Shown here piece by piece: positions 1-7,602 of a stretch of DNA of 64,000 bases; the first letter of the stretch is position 1, and the number at the start of each line of letters is the position of its first letter. The notes under the pieces are model-generated. The model searched no databases and was not told the DNA's origin. It saw nothing but the letters and a program-made list of their open reading frames with translations. This DNA is from JBFWVR01 sp050246635 (GTDB taxonomy: Bacteria; Acidobacteriota; Vicinamibacteria; Vicinamibacterales; UBA2999). The stretch is taken from positions 558,001 through 622,000 of the forward strand of contig JBFWVR010000001.1 of NCBI GenBank assembly GCA_050246635.1, given 5' to 3'. The position numbers and the translations under genes are program-made.

Positions 1-719
1 CGGCTCCGCTGCTCCGGCGTGAGCGACGCGAGATCCACCCCTGGAATCTCGAGTGCCTGCGCGGCGTTGGCCAGCCCCACCGGTTTGCCGCCATCGACGT
101 ACTCGATGGTGGCTGCGGTCTCGAGCCCCGCCAGCGCCCGCGTCTCCGCCTCGAAGGTCGCCGCGTCGTACAGGCCGATGTGCTTCTGCACGATGCGCAG
201 CTCCGAATCCAGCACGAAGGACGTCGGCAGCGCGTACACCCCCTCGAACATCGTCTCGAACTCGGGCGTCGCCATCACGATCGGGTAGTTGATGCCGTGC
301 TGGCTCGCAAACGCGCGCACGGCGTCGATGGAGCCTTCGTCCATGGAGATGCCGATGATCTGGAGGTGGTCCTTGTACTTCTCCTGGAGCGCGACGAACT
401 GCGGAATTTCCTCGCGACAGGGTGGGCACCAGGTCGCCCAGAAGTTCACGATCGTCACCTTGCCGGCCAGCGACGCCGAGTCGATGACGGCACCGTCCAG
501 CGTCTTCAAGGTGAACGCCGGCACGGCGCGCGGGTCCTTGAAGAACCGCACGCTCGTCACGCCGGGTGCGCCATCGGTGGGCGCGGCTGCCGCGTGGCTC
601 GTGGCCGGGGCGGTCGCCTCGCCGGCGGTGGACGCACCGCCGCACGCGGCGGCAGCGAGGGTGAGCGCGACCGCGGTGGCCCGCAGGCACCAGGACGGAG
701 GAATCTGGCCAGGAAGCAT
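1..719 (-). CDS. TlpA/ResA-like thioredoxin-fold lipoprotein (3' end outside window)
   Basis: The reading frame runs off the left edge, so the C-terminus is missing. The protein starts with a short hydrophobic stretch ending in a lipobox (AAAC, lipidated Cys about residue 26), so it should be anchored on the outer face of a membrane. After a low-complexity linker the thioredoxin fold begins near residue 60. The redox motif WCPPC sits at residues 97-101, preceded by the typical VNFWATW strand. The family (TlpA, ResA, AhpC/TSA-like) reduces or isomerises disulfides outside the cytoplasm, often for cytochrome c maturation. The visible part continues past the fold with the phrase LTPEQRS, suggesting an extra C-terminal domain. 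No Shine-Dalgarno is seen; a TATCCT box lies 5 nt before the ATG, favouring this start and a leaderless transcript. Confidence 0.85.
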   Translation of the reverse strand, partial: MLPGQIPPSWCLRATAVALTLAAAACGGASTAGEATAPATSHAAAAPTDGAPGVTSVRFFKDPRAVPAFTLKTLDGAVIDSASLAGKVTIVNFWATWCPPCREEIPQFVALQEKYKDHLQIIGISMDEGSIDAVRAFASQHGINYPIVMATPEFETMFEGVYALPTSFVLDSELRIVQKHIGLYDAATFEAETRALAGLETAATIEYVDGGKPVGLANAAQALEIPGVDLASLTPEQRS

Positions 720-724
720 GCCGT

Positions 725-730
725 AGGATA
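725..730 (-). promoter_or_regulatory. -10 box of TlpA-like gene, leaderless type
   Basis: Read on the minus strand this is TATCCT, separated from the ATG by 5 nt (ACGGC). With transcription starting about 6-7 nt after a -10 box, the mRNA would begin at or next to the start codon. Confidence 0.45.
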
Positions 731-776
731 CGCGACCTGGGGCGGGGCGTCACTCCACCTCGTCCATGGCGGACGC

Positions 777-1208
777 CTATTGATATTCGATCGTGATGCT
801 GAAGGCGATGGGCTCCGTCAACGTGCCCAGGTCCCACAGCATCACGCAGTAGGTGCCGGCCTCGACCGCGTGGGAGAGCTGCGGCTCGCCTCCCGCCGGT
901 GTCTCGAGCGACGAGTACACATGACAGTGGGCATCGTTGGTGTCCGGGATGCCAAACCCGAGGCCGACCACCGTGCCGGACGGCCCCGCCGCGGTCAGCG
1001 TCGCCGTGACGATTGCCGTGTCCGGAATGGGAAAGGCGCGGGAGGCCCGGCCCCCGACCGCGAGCTCACTCGAGAACGTCTGCGACTTGGGGGGCAACTC
1101 GTCGTCCGGCGACGTCGGGGTGGCGGCGCTGCCACTGCAGGCGCCAGCGAGGAGGGCGAGCCCCAGGAGCAGGGCACGCGAGAACGGAGCGGAAGGGACG
1201 GTGCTCAT
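777..1208 (-). CDS. small PPC-like lipoprotein, third of three tandem paralogues
   Basis: A 143-residue exported lipoprotein: signal peptide with lipobox LAGAC (Cys 24), a Ser/Thr/Pro/Asp linker (TPTSPDD), then a compact beta-rich domain of about 100 residues with a conserved Cys pair (CHVY and YCVM regions). The pattern of a polar strand, a central GTV..GFG strand and a final AGTYCV strand resembles bacterial pre-peptidase C-terminal (PPC) domains. That is inference from pattern only. It overlaps the upstream paralogue by 4 bp (ATGA), so the three genes are translationally coupled. No enzymatic residues are evident; a surface or periplasmic binding role is possible but unknown. Confidence 0.75.
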   Translation of the reverse strand: MSTVPSAPFSRALLLGLALLAGACSGSAATPTSPDDELPPKSQTFSSELAVGGRASRAFPIPDTAIVTATLTAAGPSGTVVGLGFGIPDTNDAHCHVYSSLETPAGGEPQLSHAVEAGTYCVMLWDLGTLTEPIAFSITIEYQ

Positions 1209-1627
1209 GGGTGCGTCAGGCGTACGGCGAAGTCCACCGGGCGTGCCAGCGCGCCGGGGTCGGAGACCCGGACGCAGAGCGTCGCCGGGTTCGTGAAGTA
1301 CTGCAAGGCGGTCGCGAGGGCCGCCCGCACCGTCGCGGTGTCGTCGTCGCCGACCGCGCAGCCCGTGCCAGAGGGGACTCCGACACCAATCGTGAGGCGA
1401 TCGCCGGTCGGCGTCGTGCCGTCGGCGACGCTGGCCAGCATCACGGCGACCGTGCCGGGGTTCAGCGTCGTGAACGAGTAGTAGCGGAACGCCCCGGGAG
1501 CGAGCTGCCCCACAAAGACTTCCGTGGTGAGTGTCACTGCGCTCGGGCCGGTCGGCGAGACGGCGTTGCCGGAGCAGGCCGCCGTCCAGAGCGCGAGGGC
1601 GAGCAGGAAGCCGACCCGGCGGGTCAT
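1205..1627 (-). CDS. small PPC-like lipoprotein, second of three tandem paralogues
   Basis: A 140-residue lipoprotein with signal peptide and lipobox TAAC (Cys 18). The mature part repeats the layout of its neighbours: LAPGAFRYYSFTT resembles the first strands of PPC domains, followed by a valine-rich strand, a GVG turn with a Cys, and a C-terminal LCVRV strand. It overlaps the upstream gene by 4 bp (start at 1627 within the stop of that gene) and the downstream gene by 4 bp. Sequence similarity to the flanking copies is low but the architecture is the same, so the triplication is old. Function unknown. Confidence 0.75.
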   Translation of the reverse strand: MTRRVGFLLALALWTAACSGNAVSPTGPSAVTLTTEVFVGQLAPGAFRYYSFTTLNPGTVAVMLASVADGTTPTGDRLTIGVGVPSGTGCAVGDDDTATVRAALATALQYFTNPATLCVRVSDPGALARPVDFAVRLTHP

Positions 1628-2064
1628 GGGTGGGCGATGACCACGGTGAACGGCGCCGCGGCCCCGAGGTTGCCGATGTCGGCCACGCGCACGCAGTACA
1701 CCCCTTCGGCATAGGTGCCGGTGAGCTGGGCGACGTCCTCGCCGCCGGCTTGTGTGTTGATCGATGTCGCCGTCGCGCAGTCCTCCCCGCTCGGCGTGCC
1801 AAGGCCCATCCCGACCCAGGTTGTGGACGGCACGGCCGCCGTGCCGCCGATGCTCGTCAGCGTGACGTTGACGGTGCCGTTCTCGCCGACCGTGAAGGCG
1901 TAGAACGCCGACCCCCCGGGCGTGAGGGTGCCGGCGAAGGTCTCCGTGATGCTGGGGTCTGCGACGGAATCGGTGGTGTCGTCCGGAGACGTGGGGGTGT
2001 CGGTGCCGCAGCCAGCCGCAAGCGCGGCGACCGCGAGGCAGGTCAGGATCGAGACGAGTTTCAT
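1624..2064 (-). CDS. small PPC-like lipoprotein, first of three tandem paralogues
   Basis: A 146-residue lipoprotein. I take the ATG at 2064 because it gives MKL followed by a normal signal peptide and lipobox AAGC. The open frame extends further upstream but only with alanine/proline/arginine-rich sequence that looks non-coding. The mature protein has the linker TPTSPDD, then GSAFYAFTV and GTVNVTLTS strands, a Cys at ..EDCAT.. and a final VYCVRV strand, matching the two genes downstream. It heads a three-gene unit joined by ATGA overlaps. PPC-like fold is inferred; partner and ligand are unknown. Confidence 0.75.
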   Translation of the reverse strand: MKLVSILTCLAVAALAAGCGTDTPTSPDDTTDSVADPSITETFAGTLTPGGSAFYAFTVGENGTVNVTLTSIGGTAAVPSTTWVGMGLGTPSGEDCATATSINTQAGGEDVAQLTGTYAEGVYCVRVADIGNLGAAAPFTVVIAHP

Positions 2065-2110
2065 CGCGCGACGAAAGACCGCCGCTCGCGGTGCGCCACC
2101 GGCGAGGGCG

Positions 2111-2128
2111 GCCGGGCTCCGGCCCGGC
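2111..2128. terminator. GC hairpin between permease and lipoprotein operon
   Basis: GCCGGGC-TCCG-GCCCGGC forms a perfect 7-bp stem with a 4-nt loop about 130 bp beyond the stop of the permease gene. No T-run follows, so termination is only a possibility. Confidence 0.3.
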
Positions 2129-2257
2129 GCTGGCGACGCCTTCCCTAGCAACCTGCGTACCGTATGAAATCACGCCGGGAAACATCGCCGAGCCGGCTGC
2201 ATGGCGTCGGCGGGTGACACGCACTGCCCCCTGTTGGCGACAGCCCGTGTCGCGGCG

Positions 2258-4747
2258 CTACTCCTCCCGGAGCGCCTGCATGGGATCCACGCCCGCCGCG
2301 CGACGGGCGGGGAGGTAGCCGGCAAGCACGGCAGCGCCGGCCAGCGCCACACCCGCGAGGGCGACGGTCGACCAGTCCGTAGCGCCGAGACCGAAGAGCA
2401 GCGACTCGACGACGCGCCCCGCGCCGAGTGCCACCGCGACGCCCGTGCCGAGGCCGATGACCGTGATGAGGGCCACCTGTGCCAGCACCTGCCGCAGCAG
2501 CCGTCCCGGGTTGGCGCCGAGCGCGATGCGGATGCCGATCTCGTTGCGCCGGCGGACCACCGAATAGGACATCACGCCGTAGAGGCCGACGGCGGCGAGG
2601 AGCAGCGCCAGCAGCCCGAAGAACCCCGACAGGAGCGCCACGGCCCGCTCCTGCGTGACGTCGGCGGCGAGGTCGTCGGCGAAGGCCTTCAGGGAGATCA
2701 CGGCGGCCGGGTCCTCGCGCGCGAGCGCCTCGACCACGGCCGCGCGCATCGTCTCCGGCGCCATTCGCGTGCGCACGCTGATCCGCGCCCGCGGCAGCCC
2801 CTCGTCGTACTGCGCCCACGCCGCGTACATCGTCGGCTGCGCCGGCTCCCGGAGCGAGTCGTACTTGGCGTCGGCGACGAGGCCCACGATCTGCACCTCG
2901 CGAGCCCGCTCGCCCGTGCCGATCGTGAACGTCTTCCCGAGCGGCGACGCGCCCCCGAAGAACTTGCCCGCGAAGGTCTCGTTGACGAGGACCACGTTCG
3001 GTGCGCCGAGTCGATCGCCCGCGCCGATGTCGCGCCCCGTCAGGACCGGCGTGCCGTACGTGCGGAAGTAGCCGGGCGTCACGCGGTTGTACCACGCAAT
3101 CCGATCATCCTCAGGCGCGTCGTACCCGGGCACCGTGATCAGGTCGTTCCAGGTGTTGCGGCTCACCGGCGTCACCACCGAGACGGCAGAGGATTCCACG
3201 CCGGGCACCGCGAGCAGGGCATCGCGAAGCCGCTCGAAGCGGGCCGGCAGGTCGGGGGACTCGGCCTGCGCCCGGCGCAGGTCCACGGTCGCGATCAACA
3301 CCCGTGAGGCATCGAATCCCATGTCCTGGGTCGTCAGTGACGCGAAGGTGCGGACGAAGAGGCCCGCCCCGAACACGAGCACGAACGAGAGCGCCACCTG
3401 GAGGGCCACGAGGCCGTGGACCAGCCCGAGGCGGCCGCCGCCGATGACGCCGCGGCTGTGATCGCGGAGGGCGTCGGCCGGCATGACACGCGTCGATCGG
3501 AGTGCCGGGACCGCGCCGAAGAGCAGTCCGGTGGCCGTGCCGACCGCGGCCGTGAAGGCGAGCACGCGCCAGTCGAGCGCCAGGTCGAGGACGACCGCTT
3601 CCGCGTACGTGGAGATCAGGCCCACCAGGGCTCGACTGCCCCACACCGCGACCAGGATGCCCGCGGCCGTGCCGAGGGCGGAGAGCAGCAGGCTCTCCAC
3701 GATCAGCAGCCGCGCCAGCCGGCTACGCGACGCCCCGAGCGCCACCCGGATCGAGAGCTCCCGCCGGCGGGCCGTCGAGCGTGCCAGCAGCAGGTTGGCA
3801 AGGTTGGCGCACGCGATCAGGAGCACGAGCGCGACGATGCCGAGCAGGACGAAGAGCGGACGGCTGTAGCGTTCCCGCAGGTAGGAGAAACCCGCGCCGG
3901 CGGGCGACAGCACGAACGGCTCGGCCAGGTAGCGTGCCTGGTCTTCCACCCGCCAGTCCTGTGGCATCGTGGCGGTGACGAGACCGGGCCGGCCGGCTTC
4001 GAGCCGCGCCTGGGCCTGGGCGAGCGTCTGTCCGGGCGCGAGGCGCCCGAGGATGCGAATCCACCAGCTGCTTCGTTGATCCAGTGAGCTGAGCTCGCCC
4101 TGGATGACGGCTTCGGTCGCGAGGGGCACTGCCACGTCGAACGCCTGGCCCACTTCCACGCCGAGGAAGTCCTCGGGTGCCACGCCCACGATGGTGAAGG
4201 CGTGGCCGTCGAGCGGCAGCGTGCGACCGAGCACGTCCGGACTGCCCCCGAACTCGCGCTGCCAGAAGCCGTAGGACAGGACGGCGACCGGCCCGTCCTG
4301 GCCGCCGCCACGCTGGTCGTCCGCCTCGGTCAGGAGTCGCCCCGCCGCGGGCACCACACCGAGCGTGTCGAAGAAGCGCCCGTTGACGTAGACGCCCTCG
4401 ATGGGGCGCGCCTCGCCGCCCGCGTTCAGGTCGAACCTGGCGCCACCCACGGCGGCCATCCCGGCGAAGACGTCCGTGTGGTCGCGGAGGTACTCCCACT
4501 GCGGGTTGGTGAACGAGCGGCGCAGCCCTTCGCCGCCGCGGAGCGGCATCCCGACGAGCACCAGGCGATCGGGCTCGTGGACCGGCAGCCGCTTGAGCAT
4601 CAGCGCGTTGACGAGGCTGAAGATCGCGACGTTGGCGCCGATGCCAAGCGCGAGAGAGAGCACCGCGACCGCGGTGACCATCGGGGTGACCCGCAGCTGG
4701 CGGAAGGCGGCGCGGAGGTCGGACGCGACGGCGGCAAGCACGCGCAT
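2258..4747 (-). CDS. ADOP-family (MacB/FtsX-like) permease
   Basis: An 829-residue membrane protein with the duplicated FtsX plan: N-terminal helix (about 20-45), a large periplasmic MacB core domain (about 50-250), an FtsX three-helix block starting near residue 280 with LLIACANLANLLLARS, a linker, a second periplasmic core (about 445-660), and a second FtsX block near the C-terminus with RRNEIGIRIALGA and the PARRAAGVDP ending. This architecture without an ATPase gene alongside is typical of the acidobacterial duplicated orphan permeases. By homology with MacB it should transmit mechanical force to move or export a substrate, with an ATPase supplied elsewhere. The ATG at 4747 is preceded by a good Shine-Dalgarno (GGAGAGGA, 7 nt spacing). 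Transcription starts from an operator-loaded promoter (separate entry). Confidence 0.9.
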   Translation of the reverse strand: MRVLAAVASDLRAAFRQLRVTPMVTAVAVLSLALGIGANVAIFSLVNALMLKRLPVHEPDRLVLVGMPLRGGEGLRRSFTNPQWEYLRDHTDVFAGMAAVGGARFDLNAGGEARPIEGVYVNGRFFDTLGVVPAAGRLLTEADDQRGGGQDGPVAVLSYGFWQREFGGSPDVLGRTLPLDGHAFTIVGVAPEDFLGVEVGQAFDVAVPLATEAVIQGELSSLDQRSSWWIRILGRLAPGQTLAQAQARLEAGRPGLVTATMPQDWRVEDQARYLAEPFVLSPAGAGFSYLRERYSRPLFVLLGIVALVLLIACANLANLLLARSTARRRELSIRVALGASRSRLARLLIVESLLLSALGTAAGILVAVWGSRALVGLISTYAEAVVLDLALDWRVLAFTAAVGTATGLLFGAVPALRSTRVMPADALRDHSRGVIGGGRLGLVHGLVALQVALSFVLVFGAGLFVRTFASLTTQDMGFDASRVLIATVDLRRAQAESPDLPARFERLRDALLAVPGVESSAVSVVTPVSRNTWNDLITVPGYDAPEDDRIAWYNRVTPGYFRTYGTPVLTGRDIGAGDRLGAPNVVLVNETFAGKFFGGASPLGKTFTIGTGERAREVQIVGLVADAKYDSLREPAQPTMYAAWAQYDEGLPRARISVRTRMAPETMRAAVVEALAREDPAAVISLKAFADDLAADVTQERAVALLSGFFGLLALLLAAVGLYGVMSYSVVRRRNEIGIRIALGANPGRLLRQVLAQVALITVIGLGTGVAVALGAGRVVESLLFGLGATDWSTVALAGVALAGAAVLAGYLPARRAAGVDPMQALREE

Positions 4748-4783
4748 GGGCAGTCCTCTCCAGGGGGCGCGACGGTGCTGGGC

Positions 4784-4828
4784 TACGAACGGGTTCGTAA
4801 GTTATACGAACCTGTTCGTAGAATTCAA
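4784..4828 (-). promoter_or_regulatory. sigma70-like promoter with two 16-bp palindromic operators
   Basis: On the minus strand a -35 TTGAAT (4823-4828) and a -10 TATAAC (4801-4806) are 16 bp apart. The palindrome TACGAAC-nn-GTTCGTA occupies the spacer (4805-4820) and recurs at 4784-4799, over the expected transcription start. The two copies differ only at the central dinucleotide and are 21 bp centre to centre, two helical turns, so dimers would bind on the same face. This is the layout of a repressor-controlled promoter such as those of TetR or similar regulators. No regulator gene is adjacent. Confidence 0.75.
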
Positions 4829-4876
4829 GTCCCTGGCGGGTTGATAGACGGACCGGTGGGACGACCGGTTGGCCGA

Positions 4877-4888
4877 GGCGGATCCGCC
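4877..4888. other. perfect 12-bp palindrome downstream of DUF3052 gene
   Basis: GGCGGATCCGCC lies just beyond the stop codon of the DUF3052 gene. It could add to transcript-end structure, but there is no T-run. Confidence 0.2.
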
Positions 4889-4903
4889 CTTCGTGACCTT
4901 CGA

Positions 4904-5677
4904 CTACATCCGTCTCTTCTTGAAGGCCAACCCCGACCACGTCTCATCGATCGCGCAGACCTTGAAGTCGACCCATCCGGCCGCGAGGCCCGCTTCCCGC
5001 ACGCGATTGCCGTCGAGATCAGTGCGCACGCCGGACGTCTTCTTTGGCCAGGCGACCCAGAGCGTCTGGCGTTCGAGGGCCTGGCTGAGGGTGGCGAGGT
5101 GCATCGCGAGCTCGCGGGCCGATCGGACGAAGCAGACGACGAGATCCGATGCGGCGGTCGCGCGGGCGGCGAACCGGACCCCGTCGGGCCGGGGCGTCAG
5201 TCCCGCGGCAAAGCCCGTGGGCGCGCCGAGCAGGGCCACGGCCATGTTGGCCTTGATGCCGAGCTTGGCCGCCACGGGCCGTCCCGCGAACGGGCTGGCG
5301 GGTGAAGCCGAGGGAGCGGGTGGCGGCGCGGCGAGTGCCTTGCGCAAGGCGGTGCGCAGGCGGCCCCAGCTCGTGTAGGTCGCGTCGGGAAGCAGGGCCT
5401 TGATCCCTTTCACCTTCTCGGGGTCGCCGTCGACGAACACGAGCGGGACCTGCCGCGTGTCCTTGAAGGTCCGTAGCGCCAGCCCGACCTCACGGCCATG
5501 GGACAGCAGCCGCGAAAGGTCGATGACGAATGCGTCCGGCGGGTTCCGGCGGATGCCGCCCAGCGGACTCGGCCCGTCCAGCAGGTCGAACTCCGCGTGG
5601 TAGCCCAGCGAGGCCAGCCGCAGTTGCCGTTCGCGGCCCTCGGGGCCGTTCCAGTGGATGAGGCGTACTCGCGGCAT
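4904..5677 (-). CDS. receiver-like domain fused to DUF3052
   Basis: 257 residues in two parts. The first 110 or so resemble a response-regulator receiver fold: an RLIHWN opening strand, AFVIDLS with an Asp at the usual phosphoacceptor strand end, and VPLVFVDGD, but no clear conserved lysine. After an Ala/Pro linker (about 115-135) the C-terminal half matches DUF3052: the MAVALLGAP strand, the VVCFVRS strand, and the hallmark LWVAWPKK..SGV..DL followed by VDFKVCAIDETWSGL near the end. DUF3052 proteins are small cytosolic proteins of unknown function. The fusion to a receiver-like module is unusual. It is transcribed alone, upstream of the permease but separated from it by that gene's own promoter. 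Confidence 0.75.
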   Translation of the reverse strand: MPRVRLIHWNGPEGRERQLRLASLGYHAEFDLLDGPSPLGGIRRNPPDAFVIDLSRLLSHGREVGLALRTFKDTRQVPLVFVDGDPEKVKGIKALLPDATYTSWGRLRTALRKALAAPPPAPSASPASPFAGRPVAAKLGIKANMAVALLGAPTGFAAGLTPRPDGVRFAARATAASDLVVCFVRSARELAMHLATLSQALERQTLWVAWPKKTSGVRTDLDGNRVREAGLAAGWVDFKVCAIDETWSGLAFKKRRM

Positions 5678-5707
5678 CGGCGCACCTGTTTCTCAGCGAA
5701 ATGCATT

Positions 5708-5935
5708 CACGGAGACACGGAGGCTGCGCCTCCGATCTCAGATTGAAGATCTCAGATTGAAGATTTGCCGGCACCGGGCGCGTTGCCATGAGCGCGGCAT
5801 TGTAATCCCGGGACCGTTTCCACGTGGCCGTTCCGGGCGCAGAGCACGGGCTGCGGCGTCGCAGCCGGCCTTCGTCCGATCTTCAATCGGCAATCGTCGA
5901 TCTGCAATCGGAGCCGCAGGCTCCGTGTCCCCGTG
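5708..5935. repeat. intergenic element with two 57-bp inverted arms
   Basis: The left arm (5708-5764) begins CACGGAGACACGGAG, contains the mini-hairpin GGAGGC-TGC-GCCTCC, and ends with two AGATTGAAGAT-type units. The right arm (5879-5935) is its imperfect reverse complement, with the mini-hairpin GGAGCC-GCA-GGCTCC. The 114 bp between the arms show no gene. No transposase or terminal duplication was recognised. The arms share words with repeat regions elsewhere in the window (34173-34254 and 22788-23000). Confidence 0.7.
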
Positions 5936-5960
5936 TCGGCATCACGACCGGGCGCTGGCG

Positions 5961-6326
5961 CTACTTGTGGGAAGGCGGCTTGACGTCGCGGACGATGAAG
6001 AGCTTCTCGCCCGGCTTGATGAGGCCGAGGTCGCGGCGGGCGAGCTCCTCGATGGCGGCGGGGTCCTCACGGAGGCGGCGGGCGTCCTCGCGGAGCTCGG
6101 CGTTCTCGGCGCGGGCGCGACGGAGCGCCAGCTCGAGCGCGTCGTATTGCCTGCGCGCCTCGAGCAGGGCCAGCAGGCCCTTGTCGCCCACGACGGCATC
6201 GATGAGGAGCACGACGGTCACGAACGCGAGGACGTAGCGCACCACCCGCCGCCCGCGGCGGCCGGCCGACGCCTTGAAGGGCGTCTCCGTGGTGGTGGTC
6301 TCGTCCCTGTCGTCCATGGCGGCCAT
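5961..6326 (-). CDS. ftsB: FtsB/DivIC-like septum formation initiator protein
   Basis: About 121 residues. A short basic cytoplasmic segment is followed by one transmembrane helix (VRYVLAFVTVVLLIDAVVG), then an Ala/Glu/Arg-rich coiled coil (about 55-90) and a short C-terminal tail with the family pattern IEELARRDLGLIKPGEKLF. FtsB/DivIC proteins link the early and late divisome through FtsL and FtsQ/DivIB. The open frame extends to 6464, but that part covers a repeat-rich regulatory region, so I choose the ATG at 6326; 6317 is equally possible. It is divergent from cutA. Confidence 0.8.
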   Translation of the reverse strand: MAAMDDRDETTTTETPFKASAGRRGRRVVRYVLAFVTVVLLIDAVVGDKGLLALLEARRQYDALELALRRARAENAELREDARRLREDPAAIEELARRDLGLIKPGEKLFIVRDVKPPSHK

Positions 6327-6352
6327 GTCAGAATATCGAAGCGCGCACCCGA

Positions 6353-6465
6353 GTACAAGCGCTCGTTGACCCTTGTACCGGTTTTTCGGTTCGAGTACAA
6401 GCCCCGAATAGGGGCACGGTACCGGAACGCCATCGAGAGTACAAGAACTTTCGCGCGCGTACAAG
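6353..6465. repeat. five GTACAAG heptamers in the ftsB-cutA divergent region
   Basis: GTACAAG occurs at 6353-6359, 6395-6401, 6439-6445 and 6459-6465, plus one inverted copy (CTTGTAC) at 6372-6378. Five exact 7-mers in 113 bp of a divergent promoter region suggests binding sites for a regulator. Only the word itself is observed; the regulator is unknown. Confidence 0.6.
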
Positions 6466-6475
6466 GGGCAATGCC

Positions 6476-6808
6476 GTGTCCGAACCGTCCACTTTCGTGA
6501 TCATGCTGACCACCTGGCCCGCCGACGGCGACGCCACGGCCGCCGCCCGCACGCTCGTCGACGAGCGCCTGGCCGCCTGTGTCAGCGTGCTCGAGCCGAT
6601 GACGTCCGTCTACCGCTGGGACGGCCGCGTCACCGAGGATCGCGAGCGGCAGCTCGTCATCAAGACCACCGCCGCCCGGGGCGCCGCCGTCGAGGCCCGC
6701 CTGCGCGAGCTGCATCCCTACGACGTGCCGGAGCTGCTCGTGCTGCCGATCGCCGGAGGGGGTGGGGAGTACCTGCGGTGGGTCCAGGAGCAGGTCACGG
6801 GAATCTGA
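6476..6808 (+). CDS. cutA: divalent-cation tolerance protein CutA
   Basis: 110 residues, the normal CutA length. It shows the trimerisation and core features of the family: an FVIMLTT first strand, LVDERLAACVSV, the SVYRWDGRV segment, VIKTTAARG, and the signature LHPYDVPELLVLPI followed by a Trp near the end. CutA is a small trimeric cytosolic protein linked to copper tolerance in enterobacteria; its real role is still debated. The start is the GTG at 6476, with AAGGGG 7 nt upstream. The stop codon runs directly into a tandem-repeat region. Confidence 0.93.
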   Translation: MSEPSTFVIMLTTWPADGDATAAARTLVDERLAACVSVLEPMTSVYRWDGRVTEDRERQLVIKTTAARGAAVEARLRELHPYDVPELLVLPIAGGGGEYLRWVQEQVTGI

Positions 6809-6809
6809 A

Positions 6810-6973
6810 GATCTCGTGATCTCGTGATCTTGTGATCTTGTGATTTGGATTCGTGGATTGGGTGATGCGATGGAGCCTCGTGGCGCCGGCATCGGCGGGC
6901 GCAGCACCAGTGCACCAAATCGCCCGATCTAAATCACGAGATCACGAGATCACGAAATCACAAAATTCTCGTG
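6810..6973. repeat. 8-bp tandem repeats in inverted arms between convergent genes
   Basis: The left arm (6810-6847) is built of 8-bp units GATCTCGT / GATCTTGT. The right arm (6931-6965) has the complementary units ATCACGAG / ATCACGAA, followed by another TTCTCGTGATT. The arms are about 80 bp apart and could fold into a long stem. The element fills the gap between convergent cutA and the membrane protein gene, where it may act as a two-way terminator. Confidence 0.7.
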
Positions 6974-6986
6974 ATTCGCTCGACCG

Positions 6987-7574
6987 CTAGAGAAAACGAA
7001 TCACCACGAACCCTCCGACCAGCAGCACGAAGAACGCAATCGCGGCGAGGTCGAAGTTCTTTTCCAGGACGCGGCGGACGGGGGGGCCGAAGAGGCGGAG
7101 CAGGCCCGCGACGAGGAAGAACCGGCCCGCGCGGCCGAGGGCCGAGATGACCAGGAACGGCACGAAAGCCATCCCGGTCGCGCCCGCGGCGATGGTTGCC
7201 ACCTTGAAGGGGATGGGGGTGAACGCGGCGCCGGCCAGGAACCACAGGCCCCATTCGCCGTTGTAGAGTGCCACGACGCGGTCCCACTGGCCCTGCGCGC
7301 CGTAGAAGTCGATGATGGGCTGGCCCACGGCCGCCATCAGGCTCATCCCGATGAGGTAGCCGCCCATCGCCCCGACCAGCGAGCCGACCGAGCAGGTGGC
7401 CGCGGCGGCCAGCCACCAGGCCGGGCGCGCCGCGACGATCGCGATGAGGAGCACGTCGGGCGGAATCGGGAAAATCGACGATTCCACCACGGCGATCAGG
7501 AACAGCGCGAGCAGACTCTGCGGGGTTTCGGCCCAGTGCAGCGTCCAGTCGTACAGGCGGCGGAGCCAGCGCAT
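6987..7574 (-). CDS. YqaA/DedA-like (SNARE-associated, VTT-domain) membrane protein
   Basis: 195 residues with about five hydrophobic segments. The first contains FLIAVVESSIFPIPPDVLLI, the acidic-then-proline pattern (E..FPIPPD) that marks the VTT/DedA superfamily, and a later repeat has GAAFTPIPFKVATIAAG. These inner-membrane proteins are implicated in lipid scrambling or envelope homeostasis. The YqaA-like subfamily is shorter than classic DedA and fits here. It lies 28 bp downstream of the cystathionine gene on the same strand, so probably in one transcript; no strong ribosome site is visible. Confidence 0.85.
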   Translation of the reverse strand: MRWLRRLYDWTLHWAETPQSLLALFLIAVVESSIFPIPPDVLLIAIVAARPAWWLAAAATCSVGSLVGAMGGYLIGMSLMAAVGQPIIDFYGAQGQWDRVVALYNGEWGLWFLAGAAFTPIPFKVATIAAGATGMAFVPFLVISALGRAGRFFLVAGLLRLFGPPVRRVLEKNFDLAAIAFFVLLVGGFVVIRFL

Positions 7575-7602
7575 CGGCGTCAGTGGAGGAACGGAACCGG
7601 TC

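Noticed and set aside
5708..5935. Possible insertion sequence
   Set aside because: There are inverted arms but no transposase frame and no visible target duplication; it is reported as a repeat element only.
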